From: Pseudorhodoferax sp047601025
Lineage (GTDB): Bacteria > Pseudomonadota > Gammaproteobacteria > Burkholderiales > Burkholderiaceae_C
Length of the DNA: 64,000 nt
Direction: 5' to 3'
NCBI RefSeq assembly: GCF_047601025.1
Contig: NZ_JASGJZ010000001.1
Location: 1,612,001-1,676,000 of the forward strand
Each line of letters begins with the position of its first letter. Within the stretch, counting starts at the first letter, position 1. Below, piece by piece: positions 1-8,500 of the stretch. The notes beneath the pieces are model-generated. The model was not told the DNA's origin. It did no database searches and saw only the letters and a program-made list of their open reading frames with translations. The translations under genes and the position numbers were made by a program.

Positions 1-282
1 GTGTACTGCGCAGGATTGTTCGACTACCTGTCGGACAAGGTCTGCCACCGGCTGCTGCAGTACTTCGCCGGCCGCACGCGGCCCGGCGGCGGCATGCTGG
101 TGACCAACGTGCACGGCAGCAACCCGGAGAAAGGCATCATGGAACACCTGCTGGAATGGCACCTGATCTACCGCGACGAGGCCGGCATGCAGACGCTCGC
201 CCCCGAGGACACGCAGGTCCAGCGCATCTGGACCGACGCCACCGGCGTCAACGTGTTCATGCAGCTGGCCACCGCTGGCTGA
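1..282 (+). CDS. phcB: PhcB-like SAM-dependent methyltransferase, C-terminal part (partial)
   Basis: Only the last ~93 residues are in the window; the 5' part lies upstream. The reading frame is open from the first base. The segment YCAGLFDYLSD followed by a Gly-rich turn (RPGGGMLVTNVH) looks like the end of a class I SAM-dependent methyltransferase fold. In Ralstonia, PhcB methylates a 3-hydroxy fatty acid to make the diffusible quorum signal (3-OH PAME or 3-OH MAME). The assignment leans on context: the next three genes have the domain architectures of PhcS, PhcR and PhcQ in that order. The next gene starts 8 bases after the stop. Another small-molecule methyltransferase is possible because the SAM-binding half is not visible. 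Confidence 0.65.
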   Translation: MYCAGLFDYLSDKVCHRLLQYFAGRTRPGGGMLVTNVHGSNPEKGIMEHLLEWHLIYRDEAGMQTLAPEDTQVQRIWTDATGVNVFMQLATAG

Positions 283-290
283 ACCCCGCC

Positions 291-1691
291 ATGGACGCCG
301 CCCTGCACCGCGACTACCAGGCCGAGCTGGCGGAGTTCCGCCTGGCCTACAGCCGCACCGGCTGCGCCGTGGCCTGCGTGCTGGTGGCCGGCGGCGTGGC
401 GCTGGACCGGGCCTTCTATCCCGCCCAGGCCGGCGAGCTGGGCCTGGTGCGCGGCCTCACCACGCTGGCGCTGATGGGCCTGCTGGCGCTGCTGTACACC
501 GCCCCGGCCCGGCGCTGGGCGCGCGAGCTCACGCTGCTGTGGCTGGTGCTGCCGCAGCTGATGATCGGCTGGATGATCTACGACACCCAGGGGGCCGCCT
601 CCCCCTACGTGTTCGGCCTGAGCCTGGCGCTGTACGCGGCCGGCATCCTGATGCCGATGAGCTTCCTGCAGAGCGTGGGGCTGGGCGTGTTCACCTGCGC
701 CATCTACTTCGCGGCCTGCATGGCCCACGCGCGCGGCTGGGCCATCGCGCCGGAGCTGCTGGGCAACACCGTGTTCCTGCTGTTCTCGGTGACGATCTCG
801 GCCGGCTGCACCTTCTACAACGAGCGCGGGCGCCTGCGGCTGTTCGCGCTGCAGCACGAAGTGTCGGAGAAGAACGCCTCGCTGCAGCAGACCAACCAGA
901 AGCTGGCCCAGATCAAGGGGCACATGGTGCAGCAGGAAAAGATGGCGGCGCTGGGCACGCTGTCGGCGGGGCTGCTGCACGAGGTCAACAACCCGGTCAA
1001 CTACAGCATGATGGCGCTGAACATGGCGCTGGCGGACCCGGCCGTGGCCACCAGCGCCGACCTCAAGGAGAGCCTGACCGACGCCAAGGACGGCATGCTG
1101 CGCGTGCAGCGCATCGTGACCGACCTGAAGACCTTCGCCTACCAGAAGCCCGGCGCCTCGCCGGCGCGCGTGTTCCTGTTCGAGAAGGCACTGCAGTCCG
1201 CGCTGCGGCTGACCGGCTTCGAGCTCAAAGGCGTCGCGGTGGACACCGACCTGCCGCTGGACACGCACGTGGTCGGCGACGAGCCGGCCATGATCGGCGT
1301 GCTGGTCAACCTGCTCGGCAACGCCGCGCTGGCGCTGCGCAAGGCCCGGCAGGCCCGGCCGGCGCTGGAGCCGCGGATCACGGTGCGCGCCGAGCACCAG
1401 GCCGGGCGGCTGGCCGTGCACGTGCGCGACAACGGCACCGGCATCGCGCCCGAGCACCTGACCCGCGTGTTCGAACCGTTCTTCACCACGCGCGAGGTCG
1501 GCCAGGGCCTGGGCCTGGGCCTGTCGGTCTGCTATGCCATCGTGCAGCGCCACGGCGGGCTGCTGACCGTGGAGAGCGAAGAGGGCGCCTGGACACAGTT
1601 CAGCTTCGACCTGGCGCTGGCCGACAACAACCCCGAGGCGGCGCGCACGGGCGCCGCGGCGCCCGCGCCCCCGAGCGTGGCCCACGCCTGA
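291..1691 (+). CDS. phcS: PhcS-like membrane sensor histidine kinase
   Basis: A 466-residue kinase. The N-terminal half carries about six hydrophobic segments (roughly residues 20-190) without a large periplasmic domain, then a short coiled coil and the kinase core. The phosphoacceptor is His230 in LLHEVNNPVNY; the N box (NLLGNAALAL), G1 (DNGTGI), F box (FEPFFTT) and G2 (GQGLGLGLS) are all intact, so it should be catalytically active. The start at 291 is chosen because it follows the methyltransferase stop by 8 bases; an upstream in-frame extension would overlap that gene. A membrane-embedded sensor suits a lipophilic fatty acid methyl ester signal, as known for PhcS. The specific ligand is inferred. 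Confidence 0.75.
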   Translation: MDAALHRDYQAELAEFRLAYSRTGCAVACVLVAGGVALDRAFYPAQAGELGLVRGLTTLALMGLLALLYTAPARRWARELTLLWLVLPQLMIGWMIYDTQGAASPYVFGLSLALYAAGILMPMSFLQSVGLGVFTCAIYFAACMAHARGWAIAPELLGNTVFLLFSVTISAGCTFYNERGRLRLFALQHEVSEKNASLQQTNQKLAQIKGHMVQQEKMAALGTLSAGLLHEVNNPVNYSMMALNMALADPAVATSADLKESLTDAKDGMLRVQRIVTDLKTFAYQKPGASPARVFLFEKALQSALRLTGFELKGVAVDTDLPLDTHVVGDEPAMIGVLVNLLGNAALALRKARQARPALEPRITVRAEHQAGRLAVHVRDNGTGIAPEHLTRVFEPFFTTREVGQGLGLGLSVCYAIVQRHGGLLTVESEEGAWTQFSFDLALADNNPEAARTGAAAPAPPSVAHA

Positions 1692-1712
1692 CCCGAACGA
1701 GGAGCGCCGCCC

Positions 1713-2861
1713 ATGAGGATGCCGCTGGACGCCAACACGGTGCTGCTGGTCGACGACGAGACGCTGGCGCGCAAATGGTTCTGCCGAACCTACGGGAACG
1801 AGTTCCAGATCGAGGCCGTGGCCAGCGTCGACGAGGCCCTGGCGGTGCTGCACCGCCGCGCCGGGCACATCGCCGTGGTCGTCACCGACTACCGCATGCC
1901 GCACCGCAGCGGCCTGGACCTGCTGCGCGAGCTGCAGCGCCAGTACCGCCACCTGGTGCCGGTGCTGTCCACCGCCTACGCCGACAAGGAAATGGCGATC
2001 GCAGCCGTCAACGAGGGCCGCGTGTTCCGCATCCTGGAAAAGCCGCTGGAGGAGGAGGCCACGCGGCAGACGCTGCGCGACGCGCTGGACTGGCACCGCC
2101 TGCGCGCCCGCGAGCGCGCGCTGAACGAAGGCCGCGTGATGGCCGTGCGCGAGACGCTGGGCTTCCTGGCGCACGAGCTGAACACCCCGCTGGGCACGGT
2201 GCGCGGCTACATGAGCGCGCTGCGCGACCGCTACCAGCCGCTGGCCGCGGACGACGGCCGGGCCGTGTTCACCGAGCACCGCAGCGGCGAGATCATCGCC
2301 GCCATCGATTCGGCCGAGCGGCGCGCGCTGTACTGCCAGTCGCTGGTCGCCAGCTTCGTGCAGTCCGCGCGCGACGCCCATCCCGGCACGCCGGACAGGC
2401 CGCTGCACGCCAGCGCGCTGCTGCGCGCGCTGCAGGCCGAGTACCCGTTCGACGGCGACGAGCTGCAGTGGCTGGCGCTGCAGCCGCAGCAGGACTTCGC
2501 GCTGCCGGGCCGGCGCGACCTGCTGTACCTCGTGCTGTGCACGCTGACCAAGAACGCGCTGCTGGCGCTGCGCGGCCGGCCCGCGCCGCGCCTGGCCATC
2601 GCCTACGGCCGCGGCCTGCCGGGGCAGCCCGGGCGGCCCTGGATCCGCTTCGCCGACAACGGCCCCGGCGTCGCGCCGGAGATCCTGCCGCGCCTGACGC
2701 ACGAACCTGTGACCACCCGCGCCGGCCATGGCGGCCACGGCATGGGGCTGGTGTTCTGCCGGCGCGTCATGCAGGCCTTGGGCGGCGACATCGACATCCA
2801 ATCCGAACCGGGCCAGGGCTGCACCGTGACCCTGGCCTTCCCCAACATCGAGGACACATGA
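1713..2861 (+). CDS. phcR: PhcR-like hybrid response regulator/histidine kinase
   Basis: A 382-residue soluble protein with an N-terminal receiver domain (about residues 8-125; acceptor Asp59 in VVVTDYRMP, acidic pocket VDDE) followed by a histidine kinase core (His154 in LAHELNTPLG, ATP-binding FADNGPGVAP and GHGGHGMGL). Receiver-first with a C-terminal kinase is the unusual architecture described for Ralstonia PhcR, which relays between PhcS and the LysR regulator PhcA. An AGGAG ribosome site at about 1700-1704 precedes the ATG. Its stop overlaps the next start (ATGA), so both are probably co-translated. There is no output DNA-binding domain. Confidence 0.75.
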   Translation: MRMPLDANTVLLVDDETLARKWFCRTYGNEFQIEAVASVDEALAVLHRRAGHIAVVVTDYRMPHRSGLDLLRELQRQYRHLVPVLSTAYADKEMAIAAVNEGRVFRILEKPLEEEATRQTLRDALDWHRLRARERALNEGRVMAVRETLGFLAHELNTPLGTVRGYMSALRDRYQPLAADDGRAVFTEHRSGEIIAAIDSAERRALYCQSLVASFVQSARDAHPGTPDRPLHASALLRALQAEYPFDGDELQWLALQPQQDFALPGRRDLLYLVLCTLTKNALLALRGRPAPRLAIAYGRGLPGQPGRPWIRFADNGPGVAPEILPRLTHEPVTTRAGHGGHGMGLVFCRRVMQALGGDIDIQSEPGQGCTVTLAFPNIEDT

Positions 2862-3847
2862 ACCACCACACCGCGAAGATCCTGTACGTGGACGACGAGG
2901 CCATGTCGCTGAAGTACTTCGAGCGGCTCGTGTCGCCGCTGGCGCCGGTGCTGACGGCTTCCTCCGTGGAGGCCGGCAAGGCCGTGCTGGCGCAGCACGC
3001 CGACGAGATCGCGGTGCTGGTCTCCGACCAGCGCATGCCCGGCGCCTACGGCAACGAGCTGCTGCGCCACGCGCACGACCACTATCCGCACATCGTGCGC
3101 ATGCTGACCACGGCCTACTCCGAGCTGGGCGAGGCGATCGAAGCCATCAACAGCGGCCACATCTACCGCTACATCACCAAGCCCTGGGACCTGGAGAGCC
3201 TGCGCGCCGACCTGAAGAACGCGCTGGAGCTGGCCGCGCTGCGGCGCGAGCGCGACGCGCTGCTGCGCGAGAAGCTGATGGTGCAGCAGGAGCAGCTGCT
3301 GGCCGCGCGCGTGACGCAGATGGTGGTGGCCTGCGCCGGCTTCGTGCGGCCCGACCACGCCGGGCGGCTGGACGGCTTCCTGCGCGCGGCCGCGCAGGCC
3401 GGCTGCCGGCCCCCGCGCATCGACTGGCGCACCACCGACCATGCCGACCTGATGCAGGCCGAGACCGCCCGCAGCATCGCCATCGGCACCGAGCTCCAGG
3501 CCTGGGGCCGCTGGTTCGCCGAGCAGGGCACGGCGCGCCCGCCGCTGGCGGTGCTGGACGAAGCCCTGGCCGGCGCCGCCGAGATCCACGAGGGCCGGCT
3601 GATCGTGCGCGAGCGCACGCCGCTGGTCTGGCCGCTGGAGGCGCCCACGGCCGAGCCGGTCACGCCGGCCGCCACGGCCTGGCTGGCCTGGCTGCTCTGG
3701 ACCGACGGCAGCGCCGCGCTGCAGCCGCACGGCGACGGGCGCTGGCTGGTCGTGCCCGCGCCGCTGCCGGGGCCGGGCAGCCTGCGCACGGACTGGATGG
3801 CCGCCGCGATCGAGCGCCTCGGTCAGGACGCCGCCCCGCGCGGCTGA
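2858..3847 (+). CDS. phcQ: PhcQ-like response regulator
   Basis: A 329-residue protein. The receiver domain occupies about residues 5-125 (VDDE near the start, acceptor Asp in VLVSDQRMPG, the KPW motif typical of active receivers), then a coiled-coil linker and a ~170-residue C-terminal region with no DNA-binding motif that I recognise. PhcQ is the fourth gene of the Ralstonia phcBSRQ operon and modulates most quorum-dependent genes. The ATG overlaps the phcR-like stop (ATGA). The match is to position and architecture; the C-terminal half could be an enzymatic or binding output domain of a different kind. Confidence 0.65.
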   Translation: MNHHTAKILYVDDEAMSLKYFERLVSPLAPVLTASSVEAGKAVLAQHADEIAVLVSDQRMPGAYGNELLRHAHDHYPHIVRMLTTAYSELGEAIEAINSGHIYRYITKPWDLESLRADLKNALELAALRRERDALLREKLMVQQEQLLAARVTQMVVACAGFVRPDHAGRLDGFLRAAAQAGCRPPRIDWRTTDHADLMQAETARSIAIGTELQAWGRWFAEQGTARPPLAVLDEALAGAAEIHEGRLIVRERTPLVWPLEAPTAEPVTPAATAWLAWLLWTDGSAALQPHGDGRWLVVPAPLPGPGSLRTDWMAAAIERLGQDAAPRG

Positions 3848-3865
3848 CCCCCCTCGGAGACCGAC

Positions 3866-4255
3866 ATGACCACCCAGCACATGACCCTGGCCTACTGGTG
3901 CCTGATCGCCGCCGCGCTGCTGCCCTGGCTGACCGCCGTCGTCGCCAAGGTCGGCGCGTTCCGCCCCGCCGACAACCGGACGCCGCGCGAATGGGCGACG
4001 CGCCAGGGCGGCTGGCGCGCCCGCGCGCTGGCCGCGCAGGCCAACGGCTACGAGGGCCTGCCGCTGTTCGTCGCCGGCGTGCTCGCGGCCCACCAGTTCG
4101 GCGCCGCGCAGGCGCGCATCGACGCGCTGGCGCTGGCCTACGTGCTGCTGCGCGTGGTCTACGTCTCGCTGTACATCCGCGACCGCAGCACGCTGCGCAG
4201 CCTGGTGTGGATGGCCGGCCTGGCGACCAGCCTGGCGCTGTTCTTCGTGCGCTGA
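3866..4255 (+). CDS. MAPEG family membrane protein
   Basis: A 129-residue integral membrane protein with about four hydrophobic segments. The Arg/Asn-rich cytosolic loop between helices 1 and 2 (DNRTPREW, then ALAAQANGYEGLPLF) is the conserved MAPEG signature, which in eukaryotic relatives binds glutathione. Bacterial members are small homotrimers with poorly known substrates. It starts 18 bases after the phcQ-like gene with a GGAG ribosome site at 3855-3858 and could be the last gene of that operon. The adjacent glutathione synthesis gene gshA makes a glutathione-linked role attractive, but this is inference. Confidence 0.8.
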   Translation: MTTQHMTLAYWCLIAAALLPWLTAVVAKVGAFRPADNRTPREWATRQGGWRARALAAQANGYEGLPLFVAGVLAAHQFGAAQARIDALALAYVLLRVVYVSLYIRDRSTLRSLVWMAGLATSLALFFVR

Positions 4256-4336
4256 GCGCCGTCGGCGCTTGCATCGCGGCGGCTTCACCCCATCTCCCTA
4301 GAATCCCCGCGATCCCACCCTGCCCTCGACCTGTCC

Positions 4337-5629
4337 ATGGTTCCCCACCTCATCACCGCGCTGACCGGGCCGATCAACGAACTGGAGCAGCGCATCCTCG
4401 ATTCCACGCCGGCCATCGAGCGCTGGTTCCGGCTGGAGTGGATGGAGCACACGCCGCCGTTCTACTGTTCCGTGGACCTCCGCAACGCCGGCTTCAAGCT
4501 GGCGCCAGTGGACACCAACCTGTTCCCCGGCGGCTGGAACAACCTGACCCCGGCCATGCTGCCGCTGGCCGTGCAGTCGGCCATGGCCGCGGTCGAGAAG
4601 ATCTGCCCGGAAGCCAAGAACCTGCTGCTGATCCCGGAGAACCACAGCCGCAACACCTTCTACCTGGCCAACGTGGCGCAGCTGCAGCGCATCTTCCACA
4701 TGGCCGGGCTGAACGTGCGCATCGGCTCGGTGGACCCGGAGATCAAGGCGCCCAAGACCATCACGCTGCCCGGCGGCGAGGAGATCACGCTCGAACCCGT
4801 GGTGCGCGGCAAGCGCCGCCTGGGGCTGAAGAACTTCGACCCCTGCACCATCCTGCTGAACAACGACCTGTCGGCCGGCGCGCCGGGCATCCTGGAGGAC
4901 CTGCACGAGCAGTACCTGCTGCCGCCGCTGCACGCCGGCTGGTCGGTGCGGCGCAAGAGCCGGCACTTCCAGAGCTACGAGGAAGTCTCCAAGCGCTTCG
5001 GCAAGCTGCTGGGCATCGACCCCTGGCTGATCAACCCGATGTTCGCCAAGTGCGGCGAGGTCGACTTCGCCGAAGGCCAGGGCCTGGACTGCCTGCAGAC
5101 CGGCGTGGACGCGCTGCTGGCCAAGATCCGCCGCAAGTACAAGGAATACGGCATCCGCGAGAAGCCCTTCGTCGTCGTCAAGGCCGACAACGGCACCTAC
5201 GGCATGGGCATCATGACCGTGCGCGACGCGGCCGAGCTGCAGGGGCTGAACCGGCGCTCGCGCAACAAGATGGCCGTGGTCAAGGACGGCCGGCCGGTGC
5301 ACGACGTGATCATCCAGGAAGGCGTGCTGACGGCCGAGCGCATGCACGACGCGGTGGCCGAGCCGGTGGTCTACATGATGGACCGCTACGTGGTCGGCGG
5401 CTTCTACCGCATCCATGCCGACCGCGGCGTGGACGAGAACCTGAACGCGCCCGGCTCGCGCTTCGTGCCGCTGGCCTTCGCCGAGAGCACGCACCTGCCG
5501 CAGCACGGCATGAAGCCCGGCGCCAGCGCGCCCAACCGCTTCTACATGTACGGCGTGATCGCCCGGCTGGCGCTGGTGGCGGCCAGCTACGAGCTGGAGG
5601 CGACCGACCCCGAGGCCGAGGTCTACTAG
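4337..5629 (+). CDS. gshA: Glutamate-cysteine ligase (proteobacterial ~430-residue family)
   Basis: A 430-residue protein of the glutamate-cysteine ligase family first defined from Acidithiobacillus, unrelated in length to the E. coli ~520-residue enzyme. It makes gamma-glutamylcysteine from Glu, Cys and ATP in the cytosol, the first step of glutathione synthesis. Recognisable segments are the opening MVPHLITALTGPINELEQ, the middle VDTNLFPGGWNN, and the metal/ATP-type stretch VVKADNGTYGMGIMTV. The second-step enzyme gshB lies about 4 kb downstream on the same strand. A TAGAAT -10-like hexamer sits at 4299-4304, 32 bases before the ATG. Confidence 0.9.
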   Translation: MVPHLITALTGPINELEQRILDSTPAIERWFRLEWMEHTPPFYCSVDLRNAGFKLAPVDTNLFPGGWNNLTPAMLPLAVQSAMAAVEKICPEAKNLLLIPENHSRNTFYLANVAQLQRIFHMAGLNVRIGSVDPEIKAPKTITLPGGEEITLEPVVRGKRRLGLKNFDPCTILLNNDLSAGAPGILEDLHEQYLLPPLHAGWSVRRKSRHFQSYEEVSKRFGKLLGIDPWLINPMFAKCGEVDFAEGQGLDCLQTGVDALLAKIRRKYKEYGIREKPFVVVKADNGTYGMGIMTVRDAAELQGLNRRSRNKMAVVKDGRPVHDVIIQEGVLTAERMHDAVAEPVVYMMDRYVVGGFYRIHADRGVDENLNAPGSRFVPLAFAESTHLPQHGMKPGASAPNRFYMYGVIARLALVAASYELEATDPEAEVY

Positions 5630-5721
5630 CCGCCCGCCCCGGCCGGTACCGGCCACGGCCCCGGGCGCACAATAGCCTTCCCGCGATTCCAGCGCCGGCG
5701 CCTGCGCCGGGCCGCCTGTCC

Positions 5722-7590
5722 TTGCAGAAATCCAACACCCCGCTCGCCACGCTCACGCTGGGGGCCATCGGCGTCGTCTACGGCGACATCGGCACCAGCG
5801 TGCTGTACGCGGTCAAGGAAATCTTCGGCGCCGGACACGTGCCGTTCACGGTGGCCAACGTCTACGGCGTGCTGTCCATCCTGTTCTGGACGCTGACCGT
5901 CATCGTCTCGCTGAAGTACGTGGTGCTGGTGCTGCGCGCCGACAACGCCGGCGAGGGCGGCCTGGTGGCCATGCTGGCGCTGGCCTCGCAGTCGGTGAAG
6001 GACCGGCCGCGGCTACGCCAATGGCTGCTGCTGGTCGGCATCTTCGGCACCTGCCTGTTCTACGGCGACGGCGTGATCACGCCGGCGATCTCGGTGCTGT
6101 CGGCGGTGGAAGGCCTGGAGGTCGTGTCGCCGGCCTTCCGCAAGGCCGTGATGCCGCTGACGCTGGTGATCCTGTTCGTGCTGTTCGCGGTGCAAAAGCG
6201 CGGCACGGCCGGCATCGGCCGCTTCTTCGGCCCGGTCACGCTGCTGTGGTTCGTGGCGATCGCGCTGCTGGGTGTCTCGCACATCTGGCACCACCCGGTG
6301 ATCCTCCACGCGCTGAGCCCGCACCATGCGCTGTCGTTCATGTGGCGCAACCCCGGCACCAGCTTCGTCATCCTGGGCGCCGTGGTGCTGGCCGTGACCG
6401 GCGCCGAGGCGCTGTACGCCGACCTCGGCCACTTCGGCAAGCGGCCGATCCGGCTGGCCTGGTTCGCGGTGGTGATGCCGGCGCTGACGCTGAACTACTT
6501 CGGCCAGGGCGCGCTGCTGCTGAAGGACCCCGAAGCCGTGAAGAACCCGTTCTTCATGATGGCGCCGGACTGGGTGCTGCTGCCGCTGGTCGGCATGGCC
6601 ACCGCGGCGACCGTGATCGCCTCGCAGGCACTGATCACCGGCGCGTTCTCGGTCACCAAGCAGGTGATCCAGCTCGGCTACCTGCCGCGGCTGCAGGTGC
6701 AGCACACCAGCGCCAAGGCCGCCGGGCAGATCTACATCCCGTTCGTGAACTGGGGCCTGTTCCTGGCCATCGCGCTGGCCGTGGGCATGTTCAAGTCGTC
6801 CAGCAACCTGGCGGCGGCCTACGGCATCGCGGTGTGCACCGACATGCTGATCACGACCGTGCTGACCTTCTTCGTGATCCGCTACGGCTGGAAGTACCCG
6901 CTGTGGCTGTGCGTGCTAGCCACGGGCTTCTTCTTCCTGGTCGATTTCGCGTTCTGGGCCTCCAACCTCATGAAGCTGTTCGACGGCGGCTGGTTCCCGC
7001 TGCTGATCGGCAGCCTGGTGTTCATGCTGATGACCACCTGGCACGAGGGCCGGCGGCTCCTGAACCAGGCGCTGCGCGCCGACGCGATCGACCTGAAGAG
7101 CTTCCTGGCCGCCGTGTTCGTGAGCCCGCCGGCGCGGGTGGACGGCACGGCCGTGTTCCTGACGGCCGAGCCCGGCAGCGTGCCGAACGCGCTGCTGCAC
7201 AACCTCAAGCACAACAAGGTGCTGCACGAGCGCAACGTCTTCGTGACCGTGCGCAGCCACGAGGTACCCTGGATCGGCATGGACAAGCGCCTGCAGATCG
7301 ACGCGCTGGGCCACGACTGCTGGCAGGTGGTGCTGCACTACGGCTTCAAGAACGACCCCGACCTGCCGCGCGCGCTGCAGCAGATGCGCGGGCGCGGCTG
7401 CGAGATGGAGAGCATGACGACCAGCTACTTCCTCTCGCGCGACGTGGTGGCGCCCACGATCGGCAGCGGCATGGCGCCGTGGCGCGAGAAGCTGTTCGCG
7501 CAGATGCACCTGAACGCCAGCGCTGCGGCGGACTTCCTGAAGCTGCCGAGCAACGCGGTCGTGGAGCTGGGGTCGAAGGTGGAGATCTGA
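5722..7590 (+). CDS. kup: Kup low-affinity potassium transporter
   Basis: A 622-residue member of the KUP/HAK/KT family: about 12 membrane helices and a C-terminal ~140-residue cytosolic domain. The N-terminal signature TLGAIGVVYGDIGTSVLYA is complete. It mediates proton-coupled K+ uptake across the inner membrane. The start is a TTG at 5722 (giving MQKSNTPLATL), as no ATG occurs before the first helix; the resulting length equals the family norm. It follows gshA by 92 bases and an ACAATA -10-like motif lies at 5669-5674, so it may have its own promoter. Confidence 0.92.
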   Translation: MQKSNTPLATLTLGAIGVVYGDIGTSVLYAVKEIFGAGHVPFTVANVYGVLSILFWTLTVIVSLKYVVLVLRADNAGEGGLVAMLALASQSVKDRPRLRQWLLLVGIFGTCLFYGDGVITPAISVLSAVEGLEVVSPAFRKAVMPLTLVILFVLFAVQKRGTAGIGRFFGPVTLLWFVAIALLGVSHIWHHPVILHALSPHHALSFMWRNPGTSFVILGAVVLAVTGAEALYADLGHFGKRPIRLAWFAVVMPALTLNYFGQGALLLKDPEAVKNPFFMMAPDWVLLPLVGMATAATVIASQALITGAFSVTKQVIQLGYLPRLQVQHTSAKAAGQIYIPFVNWGLFLAIALAVGMFKSSSNLAAAYGIAVCTDMLITTVLTFFVIRYGWKYPLWLCVLATGFFFLVDFAFWASNLMKLFDGGWFPLLIGSLVFMLMTTWHEGRRLLNQALRADAIDLKSFLAAVFVSPPARVDGTAVFLTAEPGSVPNALLHNLKHNKVLHERNVFVTVRSHEVPWIGMDKRLQIDALGHDCWQVVLHYGFKNDPDLPRALQQMRGRGCEMESMTTSYFLSRDVVAPTIGSGMAPWREKLFAQMHLNASAAADFLKLPSNAVVELGSKVEI

Positions 7591-7610
7591 GCAGGCGCCG
7601 CCTGCACGAA

Positions 7611-7638
7611 AAAAGGCCCGCGTCCTGCGACGCGGGCC
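7611..7638 (-). terminator. Intrinsic terminator of the DUF4148 gene
   Basis: A 9-bp perfect stem (GGCCCGCGT at 7615-7623 pairing with ACGCGGGCC at 7630-7638, 6-base loop). Read on the minus strand the stem is followed by a T-rich tract, because the plus strand has a run of A at 7609-7614. It lies 26 bases past the DUF4148 stop. It could also stop kup transcripts, but without a T tract on the plus strand. Confidence 0.8.
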
Positions 7639-7663
7639 CTTGCCTGGCTCAGGCTTCGACGGA

Positions 7664-8002
7664 TCAGACTTCGCCGACGGTCAGCCCGCCGTGGTGCACG
7701 GCGTAGACGGCTTCGGCGCGCACGGCCTCGCGGGTCAGCGTGCTCTTGGCGGTGGCCACGGCGCTGTTGCTGTTGCTGTTGCTGTCGCCGCCTTCGGCGA
7801 TCTGCTGCAGCGTGCCGTCGCGGCGGGCCTGCAGGTATTCGTTACGCACGGCCTCGCGGCTCAGGCCGCTGACGCTGGGGGAAACTTCCACCGGGACGCC
7901 GACCTCGCCACCGAAGGCGGCAATGTTGTCGGCCGCGAAGCTGGGAGCGGCGGCGAAACCAGCGGCGGCGATCAGGGCGGAGGCAAAAAACTTGGTGTTC
8001 AT
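7664..8002 (-). CDS. DUF4148 domain secreted protein
   Basis: A 112-residue exported protein with a classical signal peptide (MNTKFFASALIAAAGFAAAPSFA, cleaved near residue 23) and two short repeats of the DUF4148 type (LSREAVRNEYLQARRDG and LTREAVRAEAVYAVHHG). These small periplasmic proteins are abundant in Burkholderiales and have no known function. Two in-frame ATGs exist (8011 and 8002) because a 9-bp sequence is tandemly duplicated; the AAGGA ribosome site at 8012-8016 abuts the first but is 9 bases from the second, so 8002 is preferred. Between the repeats there is a Ser-Asn run encoded by a hexanucleotide repeat. Confidence 0.85.
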   Translation of the reverse strand: MNTKFFASALIAAAGFAAAPSFAADNIAAFGGEVGVPVEVSPSVSGLSREAVRNEYLQARRDGTLQQIAEGGDSNSNSNSAVATAKSTLTREAVRAEAVYAVHHGGLTVGEV

Positions 8003-8102
8003 GGTGTTCATCCTTGCAATCGGTAGATCGATCCGGTCGGCCGGGACATCCCGGAGGACCGCTTCGATGAACCTCGTTGCGTGCGGCTCATCGATGGGAT
8101 GA

Positions 8103-8131
8103 ACTGTAATCAGGGAAAACCCGTAGACCAA
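8103..8131 (-). promoter_or_regulatory. Sigma-70-like promoter of the DUF4148 gene
   Basis: On the minus strand a TTGGTC -35 box (8131-8126) is separated by exactly 17 bases from a TACAGT -10 box (8108-8103). It would give a 5' leader of about 95 bases ahead of the DUF4148 start. Both boxes keep the key consensus positions; no experimental support. Confidence 0.5.
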
Positions 8132-8140
8132 CCCCTGGTA

Positions 8141-8169
8141 CAGCAACGCATTGTTGCTGCGACAGCAAC
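8141..8169. repeat. Alternating inverted repeat (three 7-mers)
   Basis: CAGCAAC (8141-8147), GTTGCTG (8153-8159) and CAGCAAC (8163-8169) follow one another, so the middle arm can pair with either neighbour. It lies between the DUF3297 stop and the DUF4148 promoter. There is no T tract, so it is not a standard terminator; it may act as an operator or an RNA switch. Confidence 0.45.
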
Positions 8170-8178
8170 AGTCGCGGC

Positions 8179-8436
8179 TCAAGCCTCCCGGTAGAACGCC
8201 TCGACCCGGCCCTTGAGCTTGATCAGCAGCGGCTTGCCGCGACGGTCCAGGGTCTTGCCCGCGGCGACCTTGATCCAGCCTTCGGACAGGCAATATTCCT
8301 CGACGTCGAAGCGCTCCTGGCCATTGAAGCGGATGCCCACGTCGTGCTGGAACACGGCGGCGACGTGGTGCGGGCTGCGCGGGTCGACGGACAGGTGGTC
8401 GGGCAGGGGCGGGCGGTCGGTGGCGTGCGGATTCAT
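8179..8436 (-). CDS. DUF3297 family protein
   Basis: An 85-residue protein containing the conserved DUF3297 blocks LSVDPRSPHH, VGIRFNGQER and EGWIKVAAGKTLDR. Family members are short cytosolic proteins of unknown function found across proteobacteria. The ATG at 8436 gives the normal family length. It is divergent from the benE-like gene across a 64-base gap. Confidence 0.85.
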   Translation of the reverse strand: MNPHATDRPPLPDHLSVDPRSPHHVAAVFQHDVGIRFNGQERFDVEEYCLSEGWIKVAAGKTLDRRGKPLLIKLKGRVEAFYREA

Positions 8437-8500
8437 GCCCACAATTAGACCGCGTCCGCCGCCCGGCACGCGCCGGCCCGCCTCGGCACAATCGCGCGCC

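Noticed and set aside
168..2801. Very long minus-strand open frame (877 codons) across phcS-phcR
   Set aside because: Rich in Arg, Gln, Ala and His without any domain; it is a shadow produced by GC-rich third positions of the plus-strand genes.
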